Assembly: GCF_003384725.1 (NCBI RefSeq) | Contig: NZ_QNVV01000006.1 | Span: 62,001 to 126,000, forward strand | Reading direction: 5' to 3' | DNA length: 64,000 nucleotides | Source: Chryseobacterium pennipullorum | GTDB lineage: Bacteria; Bacteroidota; Bacteroidia; Flavobacteriales; Weeksellaceae | Shown here: in pieces, positions 9,401 through 16,563 of the stretch | How positions within the stretch are numbered: position 1 is the stretch's first letter | Layout of the letters: every line of letters begins with the position of its first letter | The notes under the pieces: generated by a model | Seen by the model: the letters and a program-made list of their open reading frames with translations, nothing else | The model's database searches: none | What the model was told of the DNA's origin: nothing | Made by a program: the position numbers and the translations under genes

Positions 9401-9655
9401 ATCCTGATGACCTCATTTGCTTTTATCGTGGGAATGCTTCCACTGGTATGGACACAGGGGGCTTCCGCAAAAGGAAACCACTCCATCGGATACAGTACGG
9501 TAGGAGGAATGCTGACAGGAGTAGTATTCGGAATTTTTATCATTCCGGTAATGTATGTGATTTTCCAGTACCTGCATGAAAAAATGCCGAGCAGAAAAAA
9601 GAAAAGACTTCTGAAAAAGCAGATGGAAGAAGAGCTTTTAGGGGCTGCTCATTAA
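6473..9655 (+). CDS. RND multidrug efflux pump, inner-membrane subunit (AcrB/HAE1 type)
   Basis: A proton-driven drug exporter of 1060 residues, the usual size. It opens with the FIERPVLSTVISIILLLLG first membrane helix and has the two-fold repeat of one helix, a large periplasmic domain and six helices. The proton-relay pair Asp406-Asp407 is present in GIVVDDAIVVVE of helix 4. The second half has the matching GLLAKNAILIVEF. These features identify an HAE1 drug pump, not a CusA-type metal pump. A His/Gly-rich loop (GEHGEHGHKK, about residue 503) sits between the halves. It is in an operon with the adaptor before it and the channel after it. No truncation is seen. Confidence 0.97.
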   Translation: MLKQFIERPVLSTVISIILLLLGALSLFNLPIALFPDIAPPSVQVTAFYPGANAEVVARSVATPIEEAVNGVENMTYMTSNSSNDGTMTLSVFFKQGADADNAAVNVQNRVSKAMSQLPQEVVQAGISTQKVQNSMIMFMGLTSENEKQYDELFLQNYLKINVIPQIQRIPGVAQAQVFGTRDYSMRIWLKPDRLAANNLSPQEVLGAIKDHNLEAAPGRLGQGSKETYEYILKYKGKLNKNEDYENIAIKANSDGSFLRLKDVARVEFGSYTYTATNRVDGKPVAGFAILQTAGSNANEILTEIENQVKVMETTLPKGVKPIIMYNSKDFLDASIHQVVETLVIAFILVFIVVYIFLQDFRSTLIPAIAVPVAIIGTFFFLQLFGFSINMLTLFALVLAIGIVVDDAIVVVEAVHSKMEQTGMPVENATMNSMSEISGAIISITLVMCAVFIPVGFMQGPAGVFYRQFAFTLAIAILISAVNALTLSPALCAMFLNDPQGEHGEHGHKKGFGARFFNAFNASFNTMTRKYIYSLKFLIKNKWVAVGGLVVITAVSVFLIKKAPSGFIPTEDQGFVLYAVNTPPGSSLERTHRATAQIDKIINSEKATNHLWVADGMNFISNANASPYSAGFIKLKDYDKRGEMKDPDQIAGTLTGKVSQVKDANAFFFNFPTVQGFGNVSGFEFMLQDKTNGSFEQLGTTTQQFIGELMKRPEIAFAFTTYAAGNPQYTIDVDTDKANQLGVSVTELMQTMQIYFGSSFVSDFNRFGKYYRVMAQADIPYRTDVNSLEGIYVKNKSGEMVPAKTLVTLKRSFGPETVTRNNLFNAVTINGTPKPGYSTGDAIKAVEEVAQQSLPRGYGYEWTGITREEIKTGGQTVFIFLLSILFVYFLLAAQYESYILPFAIILTIPTGVFGVFAFTGLAGIDNNIYVQVGLIMLVGLLAKNAILIVEFAVQRRKAGKSLIESALQASRLRLRPILMTSFAFIVGMLPLVWTQGASAKGNHSIGYSTVGGMLTGVVFGIFIIPVMYVIFQYLHEKMPSRKKKRLLKKQMEEELLGAAH

Positions 9656-9826
9656 TAAAAAATGAATAACAAAAACTTAGAGAAAATTTTAAGACCACCA
9701 AAGATTTAACTATTCTCTTATTGTTCTTAATGGTTTTACAAGCTAAATATTTTCTCCTACTAAAGACAATTTTGCCTGAACGAAACCTCTCTGAGTTTTG
9801 TATTCAATTAAAAGTCTATTACAACT

Positions 9827-11239
9827 ATGAAAAGAGTAAAAAATATTATATTAACATTTGCGATCGCTATAGGATCTGTTTCGTGCGTGTCTAAGCTTGC
9901 ATACGCAGAGCCTGATCTTGCGCTTCCGGAAAAATTCCAGTACACCGCAACTGCTGATACCGCCAGTATTGCCAATCTGGAATGGAAACAGTTTTTCAGC
10001 GATCCTATTTTACAGGCACTGATAGAAAAAGGAATTAAAAATAATTTAGATCTTCAGATCGCCCTGAAACAGGTTGCCGCATCACAGGAAAAATTGAAAC
10101 AGGCAAAATATATGCAATATCCGGACGTAGGATTTGCTGTTTCTGCACAAATTTCAAAACCTTCTGAAAACAGCATGAACGGAAAAAGCTTAAATTCATT
10201 TTTAGGACAAAGCCATGTTGAAGATTACAATGCCGCCTTCAACCTTTCATGGGAAGCTGACATTTGGGGGAAAATTAAAAACCAGCAGGAAGTTTCAAGA
10301 ATGCAGTATCTGCAGACTTATGAAGGATCGAAAGCGATTCAAACCCAGGTAGTGGCAGCCATTGCGCAGGGATATTACAATCTACTTATGCTCGATAAAC
10401 AGCTTGGTATTGCAAAATCTAATCTGGAGCTGAGCAGTAACACATTACTCATTACCCAAAAAATGTGGGAAAGTGGGGACAACACCTCTTTAGGGGTACA
10501 GCAAGCTGCAGCTCAGAAACAGGCAACAGAACTTCTGATCACTCAGCTGGAACAGAATATTGCCATTCAGGAAAACGCTTTAAGCATTCTTGTGGGTGAA
10601 ATGCCAGATAAAGTAAACCGAACGATTGAAATGTCTGACACCTCTCTACCTCAGAATGTCGTTGCAGGGCTCCCTGCCGCCATGGTAAGCAGAAGACCGG
10701 ACGTGCGACAGCAGGAACTTGTTTTGCTGGAATCAAATGCGGTCGTAGGGATTGCCCAGGCCAATATGTACCCGGCATTAAAAATTACGGCCAATGGAGG
10801 TGTCAACTCCTTTAAGTTTGACAACTGGTTTCAGATTCCGGCTTCGTTATTCGGATCTGTACTGGGAGGGCTTACTCAGCCTATTTTTCAGAAAAGACAA
10901 TTAAAAACAGACCTGGAAGTAGCTAAAATTCAACGGGAGAAAAATGTTCTTGCATTTCGCCAGTCGGTATTAAATGCAGTAGGTGAAGTTTCTGATGCAT
11001 TGGTATCCAACGAGAACTTAAAAGCGCAGGAACAAAAAGCAGCTGAACAGGCTACGACTTTGAAAGACGGAATTAAAAGTGCACAGCTTCTTTACAAAGG
11101 AGGTTCAGCCAATTACCTGGAAGTAATCACCGCTCAGGGGAATTCTCTTCAGGCAGAACTGAATCTTGCTTCCATTAAGAGACAGAGATTAAGCAGTATA
11201 GTAGATCTATACAGAGCTTTAGGCGGCGGTTGGAAGTAG
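9827..11239 (+). CDS. RND efflux outer-membrane channel lipoprotein (NodT/OprM type)
   Basis: The TolC-like channel that completes the tripartite pump. The signal peptide ends in lipobox GSVSC with Cys20. The 470 residues hold the duplicated outer-membrane efflux domain: long coiled-coil helices, SWEADIWGKIKNQQE in the first repeat and the RRPDVRQQELVLLESNA segment in the second. A 171-bp gap separates it from the pump gene. That gap holds no gene and no obvious promoter, only TTCTTAATGGTTTT near 9727, which resembles the ends of the repeats around miaA. A strong terminator follows the stop, closing the operon. Confidence 0.95.
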   Translation: MKRVKNIILTFAIAIGSVSCVSKLAYAEPDLALPEKFQYTATADTASIANLEWKQFFSDPILQALIEKGIKNNLDLQIALKQVAASQEKLKQAKYMQYPDVGFAVSAQISKPSENSMNGKSLNSFLGQSHVEDYNAAFNLSWEADIWGKIKNQQEVSRMQYLQTYEGSKAIQTQVVAAIAQGYYNLLMLDKQLGIAKSNLELSSNTLLITQKMWESGDNTSLGVQQAAAQKQATELLITQLEQNIAIQENALSILVGEMPDKVNRTIEMSDTSLPQNVVAGLPAAMVSRRPDVRQQELVLLESNAVVGIAQANMYPALKITANGGVNSFKFDNWFQIPASLFGSVLGGLTQPIFQKRQLKTDLEVAKIQREKNVLAFRQSVLNAVGEVSDALVSNENLKAQEQKAAEQATTLKDGIKSAQLLYKGGSANYLEVITAQGNSLQAELNLASIKRQRLSSIVDLYRALGGGWK

Positions 11240-11264
11240 TAAATTAAATTATATTTGTTTTAAG

Positions 11265-11293
11265 ATGCGGTTCTTTTCAGAGCCGCATTTTTT
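11265..11293 (+). terminator. terminator of the efflux operon
   Basis: ATGCGGTTC pairs with GAGCCGCAT (one G-U) across TTTTCA, followed by a run of T. It lies 25 bp after the channel stop codon. Confidence 0.88.
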
Positions 11294-11319
11294 ACGATTT
11301 TTATTGCTGAAATAAATGA

Positions 11320-11454
11320 TCATTTAACCATTAAGAATAGGTAAGTTGTTAAGTTTAATTAAGAAAAATCAAATAGATTTTTTAAGAATACTTCATAGGC
11401 GAAGCTTTCTTAATATTCTTAACCCCTTAATAGCTTCTTCATGGTTTAAAATGA
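11320..11454. repeat. 135-bp inverted-repeat element, copy 1, downstream of miaA
   Basis: The ends are imperfect inverted repeats: TCATTTAACCATTAAGAA on the left, and on the right a sequence whose complement is TCATTTTAAACCATGAAGAA. Inside are TTAAGTTTAATTAAGAAAAA (11349-11368) and a small hairpin AAAATC-AAATA-GATTTT. The second element, at 12446-12588, carries the same core in opposite orientation, so the two bracket miaA. There is no open frame inside. It looks like a MITE or REP-type element; it could also act as a terminator for miaA, whose stop is 16 bp away. Confidence 0.6.
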
Positions 11455-11469
11455 TTCAGGTAAAATTTA

Positions 11470-12387
11470 TCACTGAAATTGCTCTCCAATCCATTTCAGC
11501 AAATCTTCAAAATCATTTTGAGAATACCCAAGCTGTAAATAATGAATGTCATCCGCTTTTCTGTACCAGGTCAGCTGACGTTTTGCATATCTCCGGCTGT
11601 TCTTTTTAATTTCAGAAACAGCAAAATCAAGATCCCATTCGTCATCAAAATATTTGAATAATTCAGAATAGCCAACCGTATTCAACGCGGTAAGACCTTT
11701 GAATTTTTCCAGACTTTTCACCTCATCCAAAAGCCCATTCTCCATCATAAGGTCTACCCTACGGTTGATTCTGTCGTAGAGTTCTTCTCTTGATGCTTCA
11801 ATTCCGATACGGATCACATTGAAATCTCTGCCGTCCTGAGAAACAGCAATATGCTCAGAATATTTTCTACCCGTCTGCCAGATAATGTCTATGGCCCTTA
11901 GCAGTCTTCGGTGATTATGGATATCTACTACCTCATAATAATCCGGATCAAGATCTTTCAAAATCTCCTGAAGTTTTTCTATACCTTCCTGATCCAGAAT
12001 GTTCTGAAGTTTTTCCTGATTTCCGGCATCAGCTTCAGGCAAATCATGAAGCCCCTCAATCACTGCTTTTTCATACATCATACTGCCCCCTACTAAAATA
12101 ACAGTATCATGCATGCTAAAAAGTTCATTGAGTTTTTCCAGAGCATCTTCTTCGTACTGCCCTATTGAATAATATTCTTCTACGGATAAATTTCCGATAA
12201 AATGATGAGGAGCTGCTGCCAATTCATCTTGAGATGGCGATGCCGTTCCGATTTTCATTTCTTTAAAAAACTGTCTGGAATCACAGGAAACAATTTCCGT
12301 ATTGAAGTGCTGAGCAAGATCAATGGCCAATCTTGTTTTACCAATTCCGGTGGGGCCTACTACAGAAATCAAATTTTTCTTTTTCAC
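11470..12387 (-). CDS. miaA: tRNA dimethylallyltransferase MiaA
   Basis: Transfers the dimethylallyl group from DMAPP to A37 of tRNAs that read codons beginning with U. The 305-residue length fits the family. The P-loop is GPTGIGKT at residues 11-18, followed by DLAQHFNTEIVSCDSRQF, the conserved Asp-Ser-Arg-Gln region, then GTASPSQDEL and GGSMMYEKA. The late QLTWYRK motif is present. Its DMAPP would come from the mevalonate route represented at 61 kb. It stands alone on the minus strand and is flanked on both sides by related inverted-repeat elements. Confidence 0.96.
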   Translation of the reverse strand: MKKKNLISVVGPTGIGKTRLAIDLAQHFNTEIVSCDSRQFFKEMKIGTASPSQDELAAAPHHFIGNLSVEEYYSIGQYEEDALEKLNELFSMHDTVILVGGSMMYEKAVIEGLHDLPEADAGNQEKLQNILDQEGIEKLQEILKDLDPDYYEVVDIHNHRRLLRAIDIIWQTGRKYSEHIAVSQDGRDFNVIRIGIEASREELYDRINRRVDLMMENGLLDEVKSLEKFKGLTALNTVGYSELFKYFDDEWDLDFAVSEIKKNSRRYAKRQLTWYRKADDIHYLQLGYSQNDFEDLLKWIGEQFQ

Positions 12388-12445
12388 AGCGCTAATTTAC
12401 GAAAATGCATTCATTTGAATTTTTCTTCTGCAAAAGAAAGCTGCT

Positions 12446-12588
12446 GTTATTTTGAACCATTAAGATTTTATGAAGAAATTGAGAATAGTAAGATGAGCTT
12501 CGCTTTTAGTATAACGCTTATCAAAATCTATTAGATTTTTCTTAATTAAACTTAACGGCTTACATCTTCTTAATGGTTCGAAAATAAC
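12446..12588. repeat. 143-bp inverted-repeat element, copy 2, upstream of miaA
   Basis: The left end is GTTATTTTGAACCATTAAGA (12446-12465). The right end (12568-12588) is its complement with one extra base, so the terminal repeats are about 20 bp. The core TTTTTCTTAATTAAACTTAA (12536-12555) is the exact complement of the core in copy 1, and AAAATCTA-T-TAGATTTT (12523-12539) forms an internal hairpin. It sits between the divergent miaA and yicC genes. No coding frame or clear target-site duplication is visible. Confidence 0.62.
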
Positions 12589-12655
12589 TTTAGAATGAAT
12601 AATCAGATCGTTTTACGTTAAAGTTTCATCTTACTGCATTATACACTTAAATGCT

Positions 12656-12663
12656 TATCTTTG
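12656..12663 (+). promoter_or_regulatory. -7 box of the yicC promoter (TATCTTTG)
   Basis: TATCTTTG fits TANNTTTG and lies 17 nt before the yicC ATG. No good -33 TTG is seen at the usual distance, so only the -7 part is supported. Confidence 0.45.
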
Positions 12664-12680
12664 TAGAACAATAAAAAACT

Positions 12681-13538
12681 ATGATTTTATCAATGACCGG
12701 CTTTGGTAGAGCCGAAAATGTTTTTGAAGGAAAGAAAATTACAATCGATATTAAATCATTGAACAGCAAGAGCTTTGATTTGAATATTAAAATTCCTTTA
12801 CGTTACAAAGAAAAAGAATTTGAAATCAGAAAAATTCTTAATGATAGAATTATCCGTGGAAAAGTAGACTGCTACATCAATCTGGAGAATCTAGAAGAAT
12901 CTAATGATGTGAAAATCAATAAAAGTTTAATTGATTCTTACGTCAATGAACTTAAAAATATTGCATCAGATGGTCCCGATTTCGAATATCTGAAAATGGC
13001 AGTGAGACTTCCTGACGCCATTACCTCAAGACCAGATGAACTGACAGAAGGTGAATGGGAAGCTTTGGCAAAAATCGTTAATGCTGCAGTAGACCGTTTC
13101 GAGGACTTCAGAAAAACAGAAGGCCGGATTTTGCACGAAGAATTAGACCGCAACATTAAGAATATTGATCAATATCTGGGTGAGGTCCTTCCATTTGAGG
13201 AAGAAAGGATCGTCAGTGTGAAAGAACGTTATCAGAAATCCCTTAAAGAATTTGAAAATGTAGACGAAACCCGCTTCTATCAGGAAATGGCATACTTCAC
13301 TGAAAAGCTTGATATTTCTGAGGAAAAAGTAAGGCTTACCCAACACCTGAAGTACTATAAAGAAGTAATGGATAATGAAGATTATAATGGAAAAAAACTA
13401 GGCTTTATTTCCCAGGAAATCGGAAGAGAGATCAATACATTAGGTTCGAAAGCCAACCATGCTGAAATTCAGAAACTGGTGGTCAAAATGAAAGATGATC
13501 TAGAAAAAATAAAAGAACAAACGTTAAACGTATTGTAG
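12681..13538 (+). CDS. yicC: YicC family protein
   Basis: A 285-residue soluble protein with the N-terminal YicC domain (MTGFGRAENVFEGKKITIDI, then SLNSKSFDLNIKIPLRYKEKE) and the C-terminal DUF1732 region ending in ISQEIGREINTLGSKANHAEIQ. E. coli YicC is reported to be an RNA-binding endoribonuclease; I infer a related RNA role here. It is followed by gmk at 80 bp, an order common in many bacteria. The ATG at 12681 gives the family's normal start, MILSMTGFGR. Confidence 0.93.
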   Translation: MILSMTGFGRAENVFEGKKITIDIKSLNSKSFDLNIKIPLRYKEKEFEIRKILNDRIIRGKVDCYINLENLEESNDVKINKSLIDSYVNELKNIASDGPDFEYLKMAVRLPDAITSRPDELTEGEWEALAKIVNAAVDRFEDFRKTEGRILHEELDRNIKNIDQYLGEVLPFEEERIVSVKERYQKSLKEFENVDETRFYQEMAYFTEKLDISEEKVRLTQHLKYYKEVMDNEDYNGKKLGFISQEIGREINTLGSKANHAEIQKLVVKMKDDLEKIKEQTLNVL

Positions 13539-13618
13539 CAAGGGATACAAAATGCAGGGTAATCACATCTTATAAAAGTGAACCCATGTCTTGAACCCGA
13601 AATTTGAAACCCAAAAAC

Positions 13619-14185
13619 ATGGATAAAGTAATTATATTTTCAGCACCATCGGGGAGCGGAAAAACTACATTGGTAAGACATTCACTGCAAGTATTTCCTG
13701 AACTGGAATTTTCAATTTCCTGTACAACCAGACAGCCCAGAGGAAGTGAAGTACATGCTGTGGATTATCACTTCTTATCTCCTGACGAGTTCAGACAGAA
13801 AATTTCAGAAGATGCCTTTGTAGAATATGAAGAAGTATATACTGATAAATATTATGGTACTTTGAAATCTGAAGTGGAAAAAATCTGGAATCAGGGAAAA
13901 GTTGTTATTTTTGATGTGGATGTAAAAGGAGGTATTTCTTTAAAAAAATATTTTGGAGAAAAAGCATTGTCTATTTTTATAGAACCGCCATCTATTGAAG
14001 AACTGGAACGAAGATTGATTTCAAGAAATACAGATGATGCTGAAACTATTAAAACCCGTGTTGCCAAGGCAGAGGAAGAAATGACCTACGCAAAAGGATT
14101 TGACAGAGTGGTTATTAACAGTGATCTGAATAAAGCAAAAATAGAAATAGAAAGTTTAATAAAAAGTTTTATAGAAAGAAATTAG
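13619..14185 (+). CDS. gmk: guanylate kinase
   Basis: Phosphorylates GMP to GDP with ATP. The P-loop SAPSGSGKTTLV lies at the N terminus, followed by the GMP-binding FSISCTTRQPR and DYHFLS motifs and then DVDVKGG. I start it at the ATG at 13619 (MDKVIIF, 188 residues). An in-frame TTG at 13604 would add only five residues and gives no better family match. It follows yicC closely and probably shares its transcript. Length and motifs are all normal. Confidence 0.95.
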   Translation: MDKVIIFSAPSGSGKTTLVRHSLQVFPELEFSISCTTRQPRGSEVHAVDYHFLSPDEFRQKISEDAFVEYEEVYTDKYYGTLKSEVEKIWNQGKVVIFDVDVKGGISLKKYFGEKALSIFIEPPSIEELERRLISRNTDDAETIKTRVAKAEEEMTYAKGFDRVVINSDLNKAKIEIESLIKSFIERN

Positions 14186-14225
14186 AAGTTAGTTTAAAGT
14201 TCAGGAAAATTATCCTTGTTTTACA

Positions 14226-14255
14226 CTAACCTCTAATATCTAATCTCTAACTTCT
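14226..14255. repeat. degenerate heptamer repeat between gmk and nadA
   Basis: On the minus strand the stretch reads as about four copies of TTAGANN (TTAGAGA, TTAGATA, TTAGAGG, TTAGTGT). The TAGAAGTTAG at the gmk stop (14183-14192) is the exact complement of CTAACTTCTA at 14247-14256, so the mRNA could fold across the spacer. Confidence 0.4.
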
Positions 14256-14279
14256 ATAAAATAAAAAATTGAGGTTGAT

Positions 14280-15299
14280 ATGAGTACCGAAACATTAGAA
14301 AAAGCTAAATCTGCAATTCCTGTAAAAGGATTTCTGGATATCAGAGATATAGCAATTCCTCAAGGAGAAGAATTAGTGAAAGCTATTCTGAAACTGAAAG
14401 AAGAAAAGAACGCAATCATTCTTGCGCATTATTACCAGCCGGGAGAGATTCAGGATATTGCAGATTTCCTTGGAGATTCTCTTCAGTTGGCAAGACAGGC
14501 CAAAGATACGAATGCTGACATGATTGTATTCTGTGGAGTACATTTTATGGCAGAGGCAGCTAAAATTCTAAACCCAACTAAAAAAGTAGTTCTTCCAGAT
14601 ACTATGGCAGGATGCTCTCTGGCAGACGGGTGTTCAGGAGAAGGGCTAAGAAAAATGCGCGAACAGCATCCCAATGCATTAATTGCCACTTACATCAACT
14701 GTAATGCGGAAACTAAAGCAGAAAGTGATATTATCGTAACAAGCTCCAATGCAGAAACAGTAATTGAGGCTCTGCCAAAAGACAGACCCATCATTTTTGC
14801 GCCTGACAAAAACCTGGGAAGGTATCTGTCTAAAAAAACGGGTCGCGATATGATCCTGTGGGACGGAAGCTGTGTAGTTCACGAAGCATTCTCCATGGAG
14901 AGAATTGCCCAGCAGCTGGCAGATAACCCTGATGCAAAACTTATTGCCCACCCTGAAAGTGAAGAAGCCGTTTTAAAGCTTGCCCATTTTATTGGTTCTA
15001 CCTCTGCCCTGCTAAATTTTGTGGAAAAAGATGACTGTCAGAAATTCATCATTGCCACCGAAGAAGGAATTCTGCATGAGATGAGAAAACGTGCTCCCCA
15101 CAAAGAACTTATTCCAGCGTTGGTTTTCGATGAAAGCTGTAACTGTTCGGAATGTTTCTATATGAAGCGTAATACCATGGAAAAACTGTATTTGTGCATG
15201 AAGTATGAGCTTCCGGAAATTCTCATTGACGAAGAATTACGATTGAAGGCACTTAAACCTATCGAAGCGATGCTTGATCTTTCAAAAAGTATTAAATAA
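14280..15299 (+). CDS. nadA: quinolinate synthase NadA
   Basis: Condenses iminoaspartate with dihydroxyacetone phosphate to quinolinate in NAD biosynthesis, using a [4Fe-4S] cluster. The 339 residues carry the family motifs: ILAHYYQPGEIQDIADFLGD, VFCGVHFMAEAAKIL with the first cluster Cys, YINCNAETKAESD with a second, and SCNCSECFYM near the C terminus with the third. GVHFMAEAAKIL is diagnostic. No nadB or nadC lies beside it here. A strong bidirectional terminator separates it from the convergent peptide genes. Confidence 0.97.
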   Translation: MSTETLEKAKSAIPVKGFLDIRDIAIPQGEELVKAILKLKEEKNAIILAHYYQPGEIQDIADFLGDSLQLARQAKDTNADMIVFCGVHFMAEAAKILNPTKKVVLPDTMAGCSLADGCSGEGLRKMREQHPNALIATYINCNAETKAESDIIVTSSNAETVIEALPKDRPIIFAPDKNLGRYLSKKTGRDMILWDGSCVVHEAFSMERIAQQLADNPDAKLIAHPESEEAVLKLAHFIGSTSALLNFVEKDDCQKFIIATEEGILHEMRKRAPHKELIPALVFDESCNCSECFYMKRNTMEKLYLCMKYELPEILIDEELRLKALKPIEAMLDLSKSIK

Positions 15300-15384
15300 C
15301 GTTTTCTTGATCACTAAATCAAAGAAAACAAAATATCTTAGACCCTATTTATTTCAAGAGGGAATAGTATCTTTCTTAAAATGT

Positions 15385-15414
15385 AAAAAAGCACTGTTTG
15401 CACAGTGCTTTTTT
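15385..15414. terminator. bidirectional terminator between nadA and the peptide genes
   Basis: AAAAAAGCACTG pairs with CAGTGCTTTTTT across TTTGCA. A-runs and T-runs on both flanks make it work on either strand, as expected between convergent genes. Its T-run reaches the stop codon of the last peptide gene. Confidence 0.85.
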
Positions 15415-15623
15415 TACTTATAAAAGTCCGAATAATCCGGACCATAACAGTCTGCACTCACATCTACACAATTTCTGCAGCTTTCAGACAAACTCCAATA
15501 GTTCCAGCAGGTATGGGTATATTCCGGGCCATCTCCGTAGTTACCTCCGGTAGGACATCCGATGCAGCCCTGTACTCCTTTACCTTGAATATCTTTTAAA
15601 TTGATTCTCGATAATTTTTTCAT
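15414..15623 (-). CDS. small Cys-rich leader-type (bacteriocin-like) peptide, copy 1
   Basis: A 69-residue peptide starting MKKLSRINLKDIQGKGVQG, a leader-like N terminus with a Gly motif, then a Cys-rich core. Conserved elements shared with copy 2 (15661) are CxxCP, YGxGPEY, TCxNY, Cys-Arg and VSxxCYG. The 63-residue peptide at 16120 shares most of them. An in-frame upstream ATG at 15668 would add 15 residues without leader character, so the later start is preferred. It is the last of four such genes. It resembles the short proteins often annotated as bacteriocin-like in Chryseobacterium. I see no maturation enzyme or exporter beside it, so its function is open. Confidence 0.65.
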   Translation of the reverse strand: MKKLSRINLKDIQGKGVQGCIGCPTGGNYGDGPEYTHTCWNYWSLSESCRNCVDVSADCYGPDYSDFYK

Positions 15624-15660
15624 ATAGTTTTTGATAGGTGTATTTTTTACGAAAAGATTT

Positions 15661-15858
15661 TTATACATCTCCGAAACACAACCTGCTTACACCAATACAG
15701 TTCCTGGTTCTGCAGTAATCTGGTAACGCAAAATAATTTTCGCACGTTCCGTCGTATTCAGGTCCGGGGCCATAATGATTTTGAGTGGGACATCCGTTGC
15801 AGATGGATGCAACAGCTCCTGTAACAGTTTTCAGTTTTGCTCTTGGGATCTTTTTCAT
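15661..15858 (-). CDS. small Cys-rich leader-type (bacteriocin-like) peptide, copy 2
   Basis: A 65-residue paralogue of copy 1: MKKIPRAKLKTVTGAVASIC, then CNGCP, YGPGPEYDGTCENYFALP, YCR, NCIGVSRLCFG. The spacing of the Cys residues and of the Tyr-Gly-x-Gly-Pro-Glu-Tyr block is kept relative to copy 1, while the residues between differ, which argues for a real gene under selection. The longer open frame from 15918 overlaps the neighbouring peptide gene at 15890 and is rejected as the start. The leader here ends TGA rather than Gly-Gly. Confidence 0.65.
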   Translation of the reverse strand: MKKIPRAKLKTVTGAVASICNGCPTQNHYGPGPEYDGTCENYFALPDYCRTRNCIGVSRLCFGDV

Positions 15859-15889
15859 GGTTATAGATTTGTCACGGTTAAAATTAAGT

Positions 15890-16060
15890 TTAATACATAG
15901 GCATGTAACATTTCCCACCAGGTTTTAGCCAGCATCCCCATCTGCCACCACCCATAAAGCATACAAACTGTTCTCCACCGCATGCATCAATCTGATATTG
16001 TGTAATACCCCCACTGATCATTTTTTTTTCCTCAGGTGATAATTTTTTAATTGTTTTCAT
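15890..16060 (-). CDS. 56-residue double-glycine leader peptide, divergent core
   Basis: A short gene that a 60-codon cutoff would miss. It starts MKTIKKLSPEEKKMISGG, a classic charged leader ending in Gly-Gly at residues 17-18. A Gly/Cys/Trp-rich core follows: DACGGEQ, VCFMGGGRWGCW, KPGGKCYMPMY. It has four Cys, and its core is not alignable with the other three peptides, so it may be a different product type sharing the leader and transcript. It lies 32 bp before copy 2 and 60 bp after the 16120 gene, all on the minus strand. ATG and TAA are clear. No known product is recognised. Confidence 0.6.
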   Translation of the reverse strand: MKTIKKLSPEEKKMISGGITQYQIDACGGEQFVCFMGGGRWGCWLKPGGKCYMPMY

Positions 16061-16119
16061 AATGGTTATTTTTTAATATTAGAAATGTAGAAGAATTCTT
16101 TTATACTCTTCTTTTTTTA

Positions 16120-16311
16120 TTAGTATGGGCCGGAACATTCAAAACTTACCAGTACCATTTTTTTACAGCATTCCGGTAAAGCATCATAATCTGCGCATGA
16201 TTTAGGCTGGTTGGGGCCATATGGTCCGGGGTGGCAATATTCATAGCATGGACCTATACCTCCATGAATTGATTTTAGATTCTGCCTTTGTAGTTTTTTT
16301 GATTTTTTCAT
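16120..16311 (-). CDS. small Cys-rich double-glycine leader peptide, first gene of cluster
   Basis: A 63-residue peptide: MKKSKKLQRQNLKSIHGG leader with Gly-Gly at residues 17-18, then a Cys-rich core CYEYC, PYGPNQPKSCADYDALPECC, VLVSFECSGPY. The core shares the Tyr-Gly-Pro, Cys-x-x-Tyr, Ala-Leu-Pro and Val-Ser-x-x-Cys positions with copies 1 and 2, so the three are paralogues. It is the promoter-proximal gene: a -33/-7 pair lies 26-56 bp upstream and no other promoter was seen inside the cluster, so the four are probably one transcript. Confidence 0.65.
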   Translation of the reverse strand: MKKSKKLQRQNLKSIHGGIGPCYEYCHPGPYGPNQPKSCADYDALPECCKKMVLVSFECSGPY

Positions 16312-16336
16312 ATTAAGTAGGTTTTAGTTAAGAAGC

Positions 16337-16367
16337 TAAATGTAAGATTTTTAACCAGTTAATCCAA
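16337..16367 (-). promoter_or_regulatory. promoter of the small-peptide cluster
   Basis: On the minus strand TTG (16367-16365), 20 nt, then TACATTTA (16344-16337), one base off TANNTTTG, with the first peptide ATG 26 nt on. Confidence 0.5.
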
Positions 16368-16421
16368 GAACTTTAACAATTACATCTCCAAAAATTGAAT
16401 TAAGAAAAAGCTGATATACAT

Positions 16422-16451
16422 TTTGCTAATTCAAAATAATTTGTACATTTG
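16422..16451 (+). promoter_or_regulatory. promoter of the threonine operon
   Basis: TTTG at 16422-16425, 18 nt, then TACATTTG at 16444-16451, an exact -7 match. The leader-peptide ATG follows ten bases after the box, so the leader mRNA begins almost at its start codon. Confidence 0.72.
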
Positions 16452-16461
16452 CCTCACAACA

Positions 16462-16563
16462 ATGAGTTTTCTAAGAAACATATCAGATATCTCTGACCTG
16501 AAATTACCTATTTCGGGCCTATCTGCTGTTTCTACTTTTACAACTACAACGTCAACCCCATAA
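16462..16563 (+). CDS. thrL: threonine operon leader peptide (attenuator peptide)
   Basis: A 33-codon frame between the thr promoter and thrA. It begins MSFLRNISDISDLKLP and ends STFTTTTSTP: six of its last nine codons are Thr (ACT, ACA, ACT, ACA, ACG, ACC). Such a Thr run just before the biosynthetic operon is the hallmark of ribosome-mediated attenuation as known for thrLABC in enteric bacteria. The stop codon lies inside a stretch that can form alternative hairpins. The sequence shows no homology to E. coli ThrL beyond the Thr run. I infer that low Thr-tRNA stalls the ribosome here and lets transcription continue into thrA. Confidence 0.75.
   Translation: MSFLRNISDISDLKLPISGLSAVSTFTTTTSTP

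Noticed and set aside
9727..9741. TTCTTAATGGTTTT between the pump and channel genes as a third inverted-repeat element
   Set aside because: Only one end resembles the elements near miaA; no matching second end or core was found.
13604..13618. TTG start for guanylate kinase
   Set aside because: The ATG at 13619 gives the normal family N terminus; the extra residues add nothing.
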